Assembly (NCBI RefSeq): GCF_000505545.1
Contig: NZ_AYTB01000018.1
Location: 1 to 64,000, forward strand
Reading direction: 5' to 3'
DNA: 64,000 nucleotides
Source: Kurthia huakuii LAM0618
GTDB taxonomy: Bacteria > Bacillota > Bacilli > Bacillales_A > Planococcaceae
Shown here piece by piece: positions 26,227-34,404 of this stretch. The notes below the pieces were generated by a model that was not told the DNA's origin, made no database searches, and saw only the letters and a program-made list of their open reading frames with translations. The position numbers were made by a program, and so were the translations under genes. Numbering within the stretch: the stretch's first letter is position 1; each line of letters begins with the position of its first letter.

Positions 26227-26255
26227 TTGTAAGAAAAAGAGCGTAGTATTAGAAT
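26227..26255 (+). promoter_or_regulatory. Promoter of the small RNA candidate
   Basis: TTGTAA, 17 bases, TAGAAT: four and five of six matches to the sigma-A hexamers with ideal spacing. Predicted start about 26261. Confidence 0.6.
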
Positions 26256-26260
26256 AAATC

Positions 26261-26326
26261 AATGGAGAGATTACCCTCTCTCCTAATCCTTATGAAGCTG
26301 GTCATCGCCTATGACCAGCTTTTTTC
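26261..26326 (+). ncRNA. Candidate small RNA of about 65 nt
   Basis: From the predicted start the transcript would contain GGAGAGA-TTACCC-TCTCTCC (264-283), a short linker, and a perfect 11-bp terminator AAGCTGGTCAT-CGCCT-ATGACCAGCTT with T-tail. No ORF longer than seven codons lies within it, and no gene upstream on this strand needs the terminator. Target and conservation are unknown. Confidence 0.5.
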
Positions 26327-26450
26327 TTTGCTGTTATTTGTACAGTTTCATCGTTTTGCTTCCTCTTTTTTATGCAGTTACGTCATCGATATAGCTTTGC
26401 TAGCAAGAATTTCGTAACATGAACATGATTATTACAAGGAGGACATTCCG

Positions 26451-26867
26451 TTGAAAAAAACATTCCCTTTAGTTCTTACAAGTTTCTGTTTATTCATTTT
26501 AGCGGGCTGCCAATCTGCGGCTCCTGAAATTCAACAATACATTGAAATTAAACAATACGATAGCGCCAGTGAGGATTATAAAACATTGGCAACAGAGACA
26601 CGCGCAACAGACACGCGCAATTTTTTAAGCACCCTTGATTGGCAAGAGGCGAATATCGCCAAAGTGCATGCCCCTGACTATACATTCCAATTTTCAAATT
26701 CGGCAACCGACGTCAAATCAGCGACTTATCGTGTATGGTTAAATCCATCAAAGGATAAAGCGGAAATTTTTGTTGAAGGCGAACAAAAACATGTACAACT
26801 TGACCGACAAACATCAGCCGAGTTGTTCGATAAACTTGTTGGGCAGCCATTAACAGCTGTTAATTGA
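26451..26867 (+). CDS. Hypothetical lipoprotein
   Basis: A 138-aa lipoprotein: signal with lipobox ILAGC (Cys20), then a single small domain with YRVWLNPSKDKAEIFVEGEQKHVQLDRQTSAELFDKL, a beta-rich pattern seen in many Bacillus surface proteins of unknown role. The start is TTG at 26451 (AAGGAGGAC upstream). The stop lies in the tip of an inverted TnpB element right end, so the element inserted at the gene's last codons and may have altered its C-terminus. Confidence 0.65.
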   Translation: MKKTFPLVLTSFCLFILAGCQSAAPEIQQYIEIKQYDSASEDYKTLATETRATDTRNFLSTLDWQEANIAKVHAPDYTFQFSNSATDVKSATYRVWLNPSKDKAEIFVEGEQKHVQLDRQTSAELFDKLVGQPLTAVN

Positions 26868-27018
26868 ACTACCCCCACTTAGCCGTTCTGATGAACTCAC
26901 TTGAAGTGGGGGATTCCTACGAACAGTGCGTGCTTGTTCCTACTTGCTCGAAACAGCTGCTTCACTTTTTTGATGCCCACATACATGGCACAGTTGGCTT
27001 GATGGGAAGAAGCGATTG
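26864..27018 (-). pseudogene. TnpB element remnant: zinc-ribbon piece plus right end
   Basis: Read on the minus strand, NRFFPSSQLCHVCGH (the first half of the TnpB zinc ribbon) is followed, after a deletion of about 120 bp relative to the copy at 3300-3600, by the same 3' segment, the intact CCCCCACTT/AAGTGGGGG outer stem with inner GTTC-ATCA-GAAC hairpin, and the tip GTGGGGGTAGTTCAA. All other TnpB coding sequence is missing. Confidence 0.75.
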
Positions 27019-27030
27019 ATTTTCCTTTTT

Positions 27031-27100
27031 TAGCGTTCGCAACAAAAAACCGGAACCGCGCCACAGCGCGATTCCGGTTTTTCTTATGCTCATCTGAGAG
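27031..27100. repeat. Palindromic repeat, copy 2 of 3
   Basis: Same palindrome as at 2574 but with longer shared flanks: TTTTTTAGCGTTCGC before and TTATGCTCATCTGAGAGG after are also found in copy 3 at 38204. It abuts the TnpB remnant, where it seems to replace the missing upstream coding part. Confidence 0.85.
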
Positions 27101-27107
27101 GCTATTT

Positions 27108-27794
27108 TTATTTTTCCTTCTTAACTGCTTCTTGTTTATAACCATATGGCAACAAGCTAATTTCTTTGTCTTTTTTGTTAATGAACAATGTACCTTCATA
27201 TACAGTGACACCACTTGCACTAACTACTTCCGTTGTAGCCTTCATTTTTAAGGCCGCATCCTCTTGATCAGCCGCAGTCAACTTCAAGTAAAAGTTACCG
27301 CTATATTCACTATAGCCTTTCACATAAAAGTCATCGTTAATTTTCGTTTGGTACAATTTGACCGTTTCAATCTTTGTTTTCTTATCAATCATTGGTGTGT
27401 TGCCTAAATAGCGATACGATGTATAATTTTGTGTATACTCCATCATATCGTACTCCTGCTGAATTTGTACCGTCTCCGTTGCTTGATAATAACTATAGCC
27501 TACAGAAATCGCTAGCAATAGATTTACTAAAAACAATACTTTACTCGTACCACTAATACGTTTGTAAAATGGCTCGCGCTTCGCTTCTTCTAACTCTTCG
27601 CGAATTGCCTCTTTTTCTTCATCGGTTAATGGCTTCCCAACACGAATTTCTGCACCTTTACTTAGATGATCAATCGCCGTTTGATTCGCTTCTTCAAGGC
27701 GGCGCTCCTTCATCTTATAGACATATTTATCCCAAAATAGCGTAAAGACATTAATCAGCGTGACAATCACTAAAAGAACAATATTTATTATCAT
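27108..27794 (-). CDS. Hypothetical membrane protein with an exposed C-terminal domain
   Basis: A 228-aa protein I cannot assign. Seen: an N-terminal membrane segment (3-22), a charged amphipathic linker (KPLTDEEKEAIREELEEAKREP), a second membrane segment (about 87-105), then a 120-residue mixed domain. The topology places both termini on the outer side or the last domain outside; orientation is uncertain. ATG 27794 lacks an obvious strong ribosome binding site. Confidence 0.55.
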   Translation of the reverse strand: MIINIVLLVIVTLINVFTLFWDKYVYKMKERRLEEANQTAIDHLSKGAEIRVGKPLTDEEKEAIREELEEAKREPFYKRISGTSKVLFLVNLLLAISVGYSYYQATETVQIQQEYDMMEYTQNYTSYRYLGNTPMIDKKTKIETVKLYQTKINDDFYVKGYSEYSGNFYLKLTAADQEDAALKMKATTEVVSASGVTVYEGTLFINKKDKEISLLPYGYKQEAVKKEK

Positions 27795-27930
27795 ATTTCT
27801 GACCTACTTTTTTTAATAATCTCGTTGCCTATTATAGAACAAAAAAAGAGCTCAGGTCAAAAATTCGCTATGTTTTTGTTACTATCTCATTAAAAAAAGA
27901 GGCTCTGCAAATTAAGCAGAGCCTCTTCCG

Positions 27931-30825
27931 TTATTTTACAGTTACTTTTTTTGCTGTACACCATAATCCGAAAATATTTTTCTTGTTAAATGTTTGATAT
28001 GGTTTCACACGCACATAATACGTTTGACCTTTTTTTAACCCATTGATTGTTTTCGCTAATGTTTTTGATGAACGCAACGTTACCGTCTTTCCATCTTTAA
28101 ATGATTTACTCGTTGCATACTGTAATTTGTAGCCACTTGCAGTTGTACTTTTGCGCCACGTTGCTTTAAAACTTGTTTGATTTACTACTTTTAAACTCAT
28201 AACATTGGACGTTGCAGGTGCAGTAATTGTCGATATCGTTTCGCTATAATCACTTAGCATCGTTTTACCAGGAAGTTTTAAATAAGCAAGCACTTTCACA
28301 CGATAGTTTGTACCTGGTGGTAATTTATCGAGAATAACATCTGCTTCTGCTGTGTTTACTGTACGTATCAGCTTTCCTTTTGCATCATAAAGTTTTACCT
28401 TGTATGCCGTAACGCCTTTTTGATCTGCCCATTTCATATAAAGTGAAGTTGGGTTACTTGTCACCACCAACGCTTGAACCCTTGATGGAATCACATAAAT
28501 TACGCGTGTAAAGGTTGTCGTGTTATTGTTTGAATCTGTAACAGAATAATGTACCTCATATCGGCCAGGTGACTTGATAGTCGGTATAGAAATTCTTGTC
28601 TGTTGTAGCAAATCGCCATCTTCTTCATCACTTACTGTAATATTTTGACGTACATATAGCTTATCGCCTAAGTGTATCGTTTGTATAGCTTCTCCAGAAA
28701 TGACTGGCTTCGCATTTCGTGTCACATAAAACGTACGAGATTTTACCGATGTATACCCCGTACTTGTTGTCACTTGATAATGCACAGTATAACTGCCAAT
28801 TTTTGTTGTATCGACTGTACCTAATACAGTTGTACGCGTTGTAATATCGCCATCTTCTTCATCCTCTACTTGAATTACTTTTAGGGGATCAAATGTTGAA
28901 TTGACAGGAATATAAGGGTAGGTTAAATGCTCAAAACGTGCCAGATGATGCCACTTCACATAAAGTATCACACCTAATTGTTGTCCATCCCATAGCTTTG
29001 TTTTCGCTGCATCAGTATAAATCTCTTTTATGCTTCGATAAAAGTGATTTTCCGTTTCTGAATTCGTCGTAGCATTCCCTAAAATAGTTGGTGCTACAGC
29101 TGTTAATGATACTGGCAATGCCAATTCATCAATCAAATTTTGCGCAAAAGCAAATTCCTTTATTATTTGTACATTTGCTGGAAGTGTCACTGCCGTAAGA
29201 TTATTTTTACGGAAAGCATTCGCACCAATTGTTTGAAGCTTCGTGTTCCAATTAATTTGTTCGATATCGTTTTTTTGGAATGCATCGTCACCAATCGCTT
29301 CAACAGCTGATGGTAATGTAACAACTTTCAATCCGTTTTCCTCAAATGCTGCCTTGCCAATTTCTTTCACATCACTTGGCAAAATCAATGTTCGAATACT
29401 ATTGCGTTGGAATGCACCTGCTGGAATGACGGGCATACTTGCAGGTAATATTAAACTTTCAATCCCATTGTTCTCAAATGCAGACACGCCGAGTTCCGTT
29501 AAAGTATTTGGAAGTATCAGTGTACTCAGTAAATTATCTTTAAACGCACGTGCATGGATTGCTGTCACATGCTTCGGTAATGTCAGCGCCGTAAGCGTAT
29601 TATATTCAAACGCCGATTCACCAATCATCGTTACACTATCTGGAAGTGTTATCGTTTTAATTTGATTATTTTTAAATGCGCTCTTTGCAATCAAAGGGAC
29701 ACCTTCCCCGATTGTCACATCGTTCAATTGATTGTTCGCAAAGGCACTTTCCCCCATTATTTGAAGGGTTCCTGGAATCGCGATGGATGTTAAATTAGAT
29801 TTATAAAAAGCAGCGTCGCCAATTTCTGTTAACTGTTTCGGTAGCGTTACCTTTTCAATCGGCAATTCATAAAAGGCTTTTGCACCAATTTTTTTCAATG
29901 ATTGTGGAAGTGAAATGGTTGTTAAACTCGAAACTTTCATAAAAGCTTGACTGCCAATTTCCTTAACCCCTTCTGGTAATGTTAGTGCTGTCAATTTCGT
30001 TTTATAGAATGCCTTTTTACCAATCGTTGTGTTCGCTGAACGCGTAAAGTGAATATTTTCGAGTAATGTTTCACTAAATGCTTCATCGCCAATTAGTTCA
30101 ATTGTTTTCGGGAACGTAACATTCGTCAACTTTGTTTTATAAAATGCTCGTTTCTCGATTGTTTCAAGCGCTGATGATAGCTTTATGGTTGTTAATGGCG
30201 TATTCCCGAATCCTAACTCGCCAATCGATACGACCGTATCTGGTATTGTAACCGTTGTTAATTTCGTTCCTTCAAATGCTTTTGCACCAATGACTGTAAC
30301 CCCCGGCTCAATCGTTATATCTGTAAGTGCATTGTATGCAAAAGCACCTCTTCCAATTTCTCGTACTGTACTTGGAATTGTTACACTTTTAATTTGGTTA
30401 AAACCAAACGCTGAAAAGCTAATAGTTGTTAAGCCTTTCGGTATTGTTACTGCGGTAACACCAGCACTCGAAAAACTCATCTCCCCAATTTCTTTAAGTG
30501 TTGAAGGTAATTTGAGTTCTCCAATATCCGTTGTACGATAAAAGGCTTTCGCTCCAATGGATATAAGACCTTCCGGCAAAGTTACACTTTTAATACTTTT
30601 TGATTCAAATACTGAATCTCCAATACGCGTGACTGGTTTCCCATCAATTGTTTTTGGTACAACCACATCAATTGTATAATTTGAAAGGTATTTCGTAATT
30701 TCAACTTCTCCATCTACTATTTTGTAACGAAATAAATCCGTTTGAAATGTATCCTCTGCCTGAGCATGTAGAGGTACAAGACAGCCAATGATAGTGAAAA
30801 GAAATATTGCTAAAAATCGTTTCAT
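27931..30825 (-). CDS. Large exported BspA-type leucine-rich repeat surface protein
   Basis: A 964-aa secreted protein. Seen: a signal peptide (MKRFLAIFLFTIIGCLVPLHAQA), then about 25 tandem LRR_5/BspA repeats of 22-23 residues (pattern IGxxAFxxxxLTxVTLPxxVxxI) from about 60 to 610, two bacterial Ig-like domains with EDGD-ITTRT motifs (about 665-800), and two fibronectin type III-like domains (about 815-964). No sortase motif or wall anchor is visible, so retention may be noncovalent. Known: BspA-type proteins bind host proteins or other cells. The start is ATG 30825 with GAGGAG ahead; the longer open frame upstream is a TnpB scar. Confidence 0.85.
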   Translation of the reverse strand: MKRFLAIFLFTIIGCLVPLHAQAEDTFQTDLFRYKIVDGEVEITKYLSNYTIDVVVPKTIDGKPVTRIGDSVFESKSIKSVTLPEGLISIGAKAFYRTTDIGELKLPSTLKEIGEMSFSSAGVTAVTIPKGLTTISFSAFGFNQIKSVTIPSTVREIGRGAFAYNALTDITIEPGVTVIGAKAFEGTKLTTVTIPDTVVSIGELGFGNTPLTTIKLSSALETIEKRAFYKTKLTNVTFPKTIELIGDEAFSETLLENIHFTRSANTTIGKKAFYKTKLTALTLPEGVKEIGSQAFMKVSSLTTISLPQSLKKIGAKAFYELPIEKVTLPKQLTEIGDAAFYKSNLTSIAIPGTLQIMGESAFANNQLNDVTIGEGVPLIAKSAFKNNQIKTITLPDSVTMIGESAFEYNTLTALTLPKHVTAIHARAFKDNLLSTLILPNTLTELGVSAFENNGIESLILPASMPVIPAGAFQRNSIRTLILPSDVKEIGKAAFEENGLKVVTLPSAVEAIGDDAFQKNDIEQINWNTKLQTIGANAFRKNNLTAVTLPANVQIIKEFAFAQNLIDELALPVSLTAVAPTILGNATTNSETENHFYRSIKEIYTDAAKTKLWDGQQLGVILYVKWHHLARFEHLTYPYIPVNSTFDPLKVIQVEDEEDGDITTRTTVLGTVDTTKIGSYTVHYQVTTSTGYTSVKSRTFYVTRNAKPVISGEAIQTIHLGDKLYVRQNITVSDEEDGDLLQQTRISIPTIKSPGRYEVHYSVTDSNNNTTTFTRVIYVIPSRVQALVVTSNPTSLYMKWADQKGVTAYKVKLYDAKGKLIRTVNTAEADVILDKLPPGTNYRVKVLAYLKLPGKTMLSDYSETISTITAPATSNVMSLKVVNQTSFKATWRKSTTASGYKLQYATSKSFKDGKTVTLRSSKTLAKTINGLKKGQTYYVRVKPYQTFNKKNIFGLWCTAKKVTVK

Positions 30826-30942
30826 TACAACTCTCCTCATAATAAAAAATGCAAACCTTAAAGAGTTTACCATTTCGTATTCTAAAAAGAATGAACCTTT
30901 TGATTGAGAGTCTATATAACTATGCCATACTTGAAGCTGAAC

Positions 30943-31063
30943 TGACTTGTAGTAGGCGAACCCCGTCTGTTGGCTCGAAAGTCGTAATCCTTCCGCTAAA
31001 ATATTGCAGTTGGCATTGATATCGCGGTCGAGGGTCGTATGGCAAGTTGGGCATATTTTGCGA
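30943..31063 (-). pseudogene. TnpB C-terminal fragment fused in frame upstream of the LRR gene
   Basis: KICPTCHTTLDRDINANCNILAEGLRL matches the zinc ribbon and RuvC-III end of TnpB (CPACHAILDRDVNASRTILAEGLRL in the copy at 3373-3450), followed by GGGTTCGCCTACTA as in that element's 3' segment. By chance the frame reads on into the LRR gene, whose own start codon and ribosome binding site lie downstream. Confidence 0.8.
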
Positions 31064-31071
31064 AGAAATAA

Positions 31072-31106
31072 TAAAAAAACCTCTCTAATTTTCACATTAG
31101 AGAGGT
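31072..31106 (-). terminator. Terminator after the SMR gene pair
   Basis: ACCTCTCTAAT-GTGAAA-ATTAGAGAGGT followed by T7 on the minus strand: perfect 11-bp stem. Confidence 0.9.
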
Positions 31107-31116
31107 AACAAACGAA

Positions 31117-31431
31117 TTATGCCATCGCCTTTAAACCAATTAACCCGACAATAATCGCCGCCATACTGACTAAACGCATTTTATTTTTTGCTTCACCAAA
31201 AAATAAAATATTGACGACTACTGCTCCAACGGTTCCTATGCCAATCCAAATCACGTAGGCAATACTTAACTGTAAATAATTAAACGATTGATAAAGGAAG
31301 AAAAACGATAAGCCAAATCCCCCCATATACATCGCAAGCTGCCACATTTTTTTCGATTGGCTATATAAGCGTAGACCAACGACACCACCAATTTCACAGG
31401 AAGCAGCTACTAATACAAAGAGCCAGCCCAT
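31117..31431 (-). CDS. Small multidrug resistance (SMR) protein, second of a pair
   Basis: A 104-aa four-helix SMR transporter. Seen: WLFVLVAASCEIGGVVGLRLYSQSKK with the essential membrane Glu (Glu13) in TM1, and SIAYVIWIGIGTVGAVVVNILFFGE in TM3 (A-Y-x-x-W/V-x-G-I/L-G signature). Known: paired SMR proteins such as EbrAB or YkkCD form heterodimers that export cationic drugs or guanidinium. The ATG 31431 has GGAGGAGG upstream, inside the partner's 3' end; the stop of the partner is one base away. Confidence 0.9.
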   Translation of the reverse strand: MGWLFVLVAASCEIGGVVGLRLYSQSKKMWQLAMYMGGFGLSFFFLYQSFNYLQLSIAYVIWIGIGTVGAVVVNILFFGEAKNKMRLVSMAAIIVGLIGLKAMA

Positions 31432-31432
31432 A

Positions 31433-31762
31433 TTATGCCTCCTCCTTTTTACCATCGCTTAATTTTAAACCAATAATACCCGCTACTAAAATAAGCATAA
31501 ATGCGCTTGTCATTAGATCAAACGGTTTATTAAAAATGACTAAATCAATTAATACCGTACCAAACGTACCAACACCAGCAAAAATCGCATACACGGTACC
31601 GGTTGGTAAGTTTTCACAGGCTTTCGCTAAAAAGTGGAAATCCAGTACAATCAATGCGACAATCAATACCCATTGCCACCAAGCCGTTGCAAATGAAAAT
31701 CCTAAAAGCCATAAAATTTCGCAGAGACTGGTCAATGCCACGTATATCCAGTCTTTTTTCAT
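31433..31762 (-). CDS. Small multidrug resistance (SMR) protein, first of a pair
   Basis: A 109-aa four-helix SMR subunit. Seen: WIYVALTSLCEILWLLGFSFA with the TM1 Glu (Glu13), LPTGTVYAIFAGVGTFGTVLIDLVIF in TM3. It starts at ATG 31762 behind GGAGG and is co-transcribed with the next SMR gene. The operator-like palindrome at 31786 lies just upstream and a TetR gene precedes it, so drug-responsive control is likely. Confidence 0.9.
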   Translation of the reverse strand: MKKDWIYVALTSLCEILWLLGFSFATAWWQWVLIVALIVLDFHFLAKACENLPTGTVYAIFAGVGTFGTVLIDLVIFNKPFDLMTSAFMLILVAGIIGLKLSDGKKEEA

Positions 31763-31785
31763 GAATAACAATCCTCCAACTAGTA

Positions 31786-31804
31786 ATGACTGACTAGGAG
31801 TCAT
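31786..31804. promoter_or_regulatory. Operator-like palindrome before the SMR pair
   Basis: ATGACT-N7-AGTCAT with perfect arms. The same layout, with one arm degenerate (AGTATC), occurs ahead of the tetR gene at 32459-32477. Likely binding site of that TetR protein. Confidence 0.65.
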
Positions 31805-31834
31805 TTTTAAAATAAAAGAAAAGCATTCAGTATT

Positions 31835-32413
31835 TTACTGAATACCAAGGGCACGACGAACGAACACTTTTAACGTGCGAATTTGTTGTGCAGCAAATGC
31901 TTCATCGACCATTTTATCGAATAAATAAAGTTGCTCTGCTGTCGATTCAATCGTCCCTATTAAAATACGTGCCGTACTAAAAGCGTCCAAGTCACTGTAC
32001 ATCGTCTGCTCTTGCTGGCCGCGCACGATCAATTGTGTTACCCAATCATAAAACGGAGAATAAATTTCTTCCCATTCGCCGATGTACTCACTTTTTGCAA
32101 GTCCAGCATATAAAAGCTGTAACCGATCCTTTTGTTCCAGGTTAAAGCGCATCATCGCGTCAATCATGTCATTGAGCTGTTCCTCTGCTGATGTCGATTG
32201 CTTTGTTTCTTGTTGTAAATACGCCAGAATTTCAACAATTACTTGTTTCGCAATTTCAGGCATAACAGCGGCCTTTGTTGGGAAATACAAATAAAATGTT
32301 CCTTGAGCAATACCTGCAAGTTTTACAATGTCAGATACTTTCGTTTTGTCAATTCCTTGCGCTAAAAATACTTGTTGTGCTGCAGCGATAATACGCTCCT
32401 TCTTGTTTGCCAT
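31835..32413 (-). CDS. TetR family regulator of the SMR pair
   Basis: A 192-aa repressor. Seen: KKERIIAAAQQVFLAQGIDKTKVSDIVKLAGIAQGTFYLYFPTKAAV, the TetR HTH with FYLYFPTK wing. The ligand domain is helical with no recognisable pocket motif. It is followed by the two SMR genes in the same direction, with operator-like palindromes before itself and before the pair, so it probably controls both. Confidence 0.88.
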   Translation of the reverse strand: MANKKERIIAAAQQVFLAQGIDKTKVSDIVKLAGIAQGTFYLYFPTKAAVMPEIAKQVIVEILAYLQQETKQSTSAEEQLNDMIDAMMRFNLEQKDRLQLLYAGLAKSEYIGEWEEIYSPFYDWVTQLIVRGQQEQTMYSDLDAFSTARILIGTIESTAEQLYLFDKMVDEAFAAQQIRTLKVFVRRALGIQ

Positions 32414-32458
32414 GTATGCGCCCCCCTTCTGTTACTTCTATCGTAACGGAAAACGTGA

Positions 32459-32477
32459 ATGACTGTCAATCAGTATC
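32459..32477. promoter_or_regulatory. Second operator-like site, before the tetR gene
   Basis: ATGACT-N7-AGTATC, same spacing as the perfect site at 31786-31804 and 46 bases ahead of the TetR start codon. Suggests autoregulation. Confidence 0.5.
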
Positions 32478-32616
32478 TTTTGTGACAGCCATGTGAATTT
32501 GTAAAACCATTTACACATTCCGCATCATTTATGGACATTTATTCACAATTTACTCATGATTTTCTTGTACAATAGATGATGGATTAATAGCTTAATTAAA
32601 AGGAGACGGTAACAAC

Positions 32617-33177
32617 ATGATGAAACGTTTCATTCCCGTTGCAGCAGCAGCTATTGTGACAACAACAATGAGCTTACCTGCCTTTGCACATTCAGAATTA
32701 ACAGACTCGACACCAACAGATGGTGCGGTCGTAAAAGAACAGCTTGATGAAGTATCGATTACATTTAGCGGAAAAATCGAAAAAGGTAGCGATATTACCG
32801 TTACAGATTCAGAAGGCGACAAAATGGATGCAAAAGAACTGACAATTGACAATACAAAAATGACGGTTACATTTGACGAGCCTTTAGATAACGACACATA
32901 CAATGTCGATTGGAACGTATTAAGTGGCGATGGTCACCCAGTAGAAGGCACGTACTCATTTTCTGTCGATGCAAAAGAAGTAGCTGAAGAGAAAGAAGAT
33001 GTAGTAGAAGAAAAAGAAGAAGCTACTGAAGAAAAAGTGGAAAAAGAAGCGGACACGCCAAAGGCAGATACGAGCGATGAAGTAACAAGTCCATCAATGG
33101 GCATGCTTGCAGCTGTATTTGGTGGCCTCGTTGTCGTAATTGGCGGCGGTTTATTCTTCTTATTGCGTAAAAAATAA
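32617..33177 (+). CDS. CopC-domain copper-binding protein with membrane tail
   Basis: A 186-aa exported copper protein. Seen: signal peptide ending PAFA so that the mature chain starts with His25 (HSELTDSTPTDGAVV), a CopC beta-barrel (25-118) ending WNVLSGDGHPVEGTYSFSV with its second His, a long Glu/Lys/Thr-rich stretch (122-158) and a C-terminal membrane helix (about 162-183). Known: the N-terminal His and the HP His bind Cu(II). Coupled to the next gene through overlapping TAATG. Confidence 0.9.
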   Translation: MMKRFIPVAAAAIVTTTMSLPAFAHSELTDSTPTDGAVVKEQLDEVSITFSGKIEKGSDITVTDSEGDKMDAKELTIDNTKMTVTFDEPLDNDTYNVDWNVLSGDGHPVEGTYSFSVDAKEVAEEKEDVVEEKEEATEEKVEKEADTPKADTSDEVTSPSMGMLAAVFGGLVVVIGGGLFFLLRKK

Positions 33178-34244
33178 TGCTCGAAATTTCGCAAGCATTA
33201 CTTTATATTTGTTTAGCGATTTTAACAGGAACCTTTGTGCTTTATAGCGTGCCTGCACAAAAACGTCCTGATATCGCTGTGCCCCAAAAATGGCTCTTGA
33301 CGAGTGCAAGCGCGATTCCGATTCTAGCTTTTGTCGCCGTAATTGAAGTCATCGCAAATTTAGGTGCGCGTCTTGGTTATGTCGATGCGACGATTCTCGT
33401 CCTGACATCAACAACGGTCGGACTTGCGTGGGTCATGACGCTCGCCTTTTCAATCATGCTCATTATTTTAGTGGCGCGCGGTATGTTTGCGCGTTTTGGG
33501 CTCCTGATTATGGTCATTTTAATGATGACACTCGCGTGGGCAAGCCATGCGACATCGATGGACTTTGCGACCGGCATCATTAGTGATTTTCTTCATACAC
33601 TGGCGATGAGTTTATGGGTAGGTACATTGTTTGTTGTGAGCTTTTTTGCAAAAAACACGACAAATTGGCTCGCTTTTTTAAAGTGGTTTTCAATTATGGC
33701 GGCAGCCAGCCTATTTACAATCGTCATTAGCGGTCTGTTGTTAATGGGTGTACTTGTACCTAGCTATATGACATCGTGGCTAACAACTTATGGACAAGGC
33801 TTATTCTTTAAGCATGTTTTCTTAATACCAATCGTTTTGTTAGCCTTTGCGAATACAGCGGTGGCACGCTTTATGATTAAACGCGAGCTTCCATTTAACC
33901 CGCTTCCATGGGTGCGCGTAGAAAGCAGTTTTTTAGTCATTATTTTAGTGATTACAGCTATTTTCACGCAACAACAGCCGCCTGTACACGAATTGACACA
34001 ATCGATGGTTTCGCCGGTATTCCAGTGGCTACATGGCGGCGCCGTTATCGACGGTGATACCGTAATGAACTTTGCCTTTTCGGGTGTCGCTGTAGCATTT
34101 TTAGCTACCGCGACGATTGGAATTTGCGTCTTTTTAGCGACATTTTTACTACCAAGAGTGCCAGCATATGTAACATTTGTGTTTGGCATCATTGCTGCAG
34201 TTTCAACTTATTTATTTGTTATGAAAAGTATTATTTTATTATAA
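33177..34244 (+). CDS. CopD-type copper-related membrane protein
   Basis: A 355-aa protein with about nine membrane helices, CopD domain (WVGTLFVVSFF, FSIMAAASLFTIVISGLLLMG, KHVFLIPIVLLAFANTAVARF). In Bacillus the CopC and CopD domains are often fused (YcnJ); here they are separate genes that overlap by one base. Known role: copper uptake or handling with the outside CopC protein. It ends at a weak terminator. Confidence 0.85.
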   Translation: MLEISQALLYICLAILTGTFVLYSVPAQKRPDIAVPQKWLLTSASAIPILAFVAVIEVIANLGARLGYVDATILVLTSTTVGLAWVMTLAFSIMLIILVARGMFARFGLLIMVILMMTLAWASHATSMDFATGIISDFLHTLAMSLWVGTLFVVSFFAKNTTNWLAFLKWFSIMAAASLFTIVISGLLLMGVLVPSYMTSWLTTYGQGLFFKHVFLIPIVLLAFANTAVARFMIKRELPFNPLPWVRVESSFLVIILVITAIFTQQQPPVHELTQSMVSPVFQWLHGGAVIDGDTVMNFAFSGVAVAFLATATIGICVFLATFLLPRVPAYVTFVFGIIAAVSTYLFVMKSIILL

Positions 34245-34250
34245 ACACTA

Positions 34251-34291
34251 GCGGAAGAGGGGCTAAATTTAAGCGCTTCTTCTTTTTTTGT
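34251..34291 (+). terminator. Terminator after copD-like gene
   Basis: GAAGAGGGGCT/AGCGCTTCTTC imperfect stem followed by T7. Confidence 0.6.
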
Positions 34292-34404
34292 CTCAATCTT
34301 GTATAGTTTAAAAGGTATTTACTCACTTCATCCATCTTTATAGTCTTTTAGTTTACACTGTATATAATTAGAACTAGAATATACAAAGAAAAGAGGTTAT
34401 TTTA

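Larger units (their letters stand above)
25921..26450. other. Intergenic region holding a small RNA candidate
   Basis: 530 bp without a protein gene. The left half is AT-rich and shows nothing clear. The right half holds a complete promoter and a terminated short transcription unit (26227-26326) and then the leader of the next lipoprotein gene. Confidence 0.6.

Noticed and set aside
26897-27220. 107-aa minus-strand ORF
   Set aside because: It crosses the palindromic repeat, a neighbouring gene and a frame-shifted TnpB remnant; no start signal.
30826-31095. 5' extension of the LRR protein by 90 codons
   Set aside because: The extra residues are a TnpB zinc-ribbon fragment, and a signal peptide with its own GAGGAG ribosome binding site begins at 30825.
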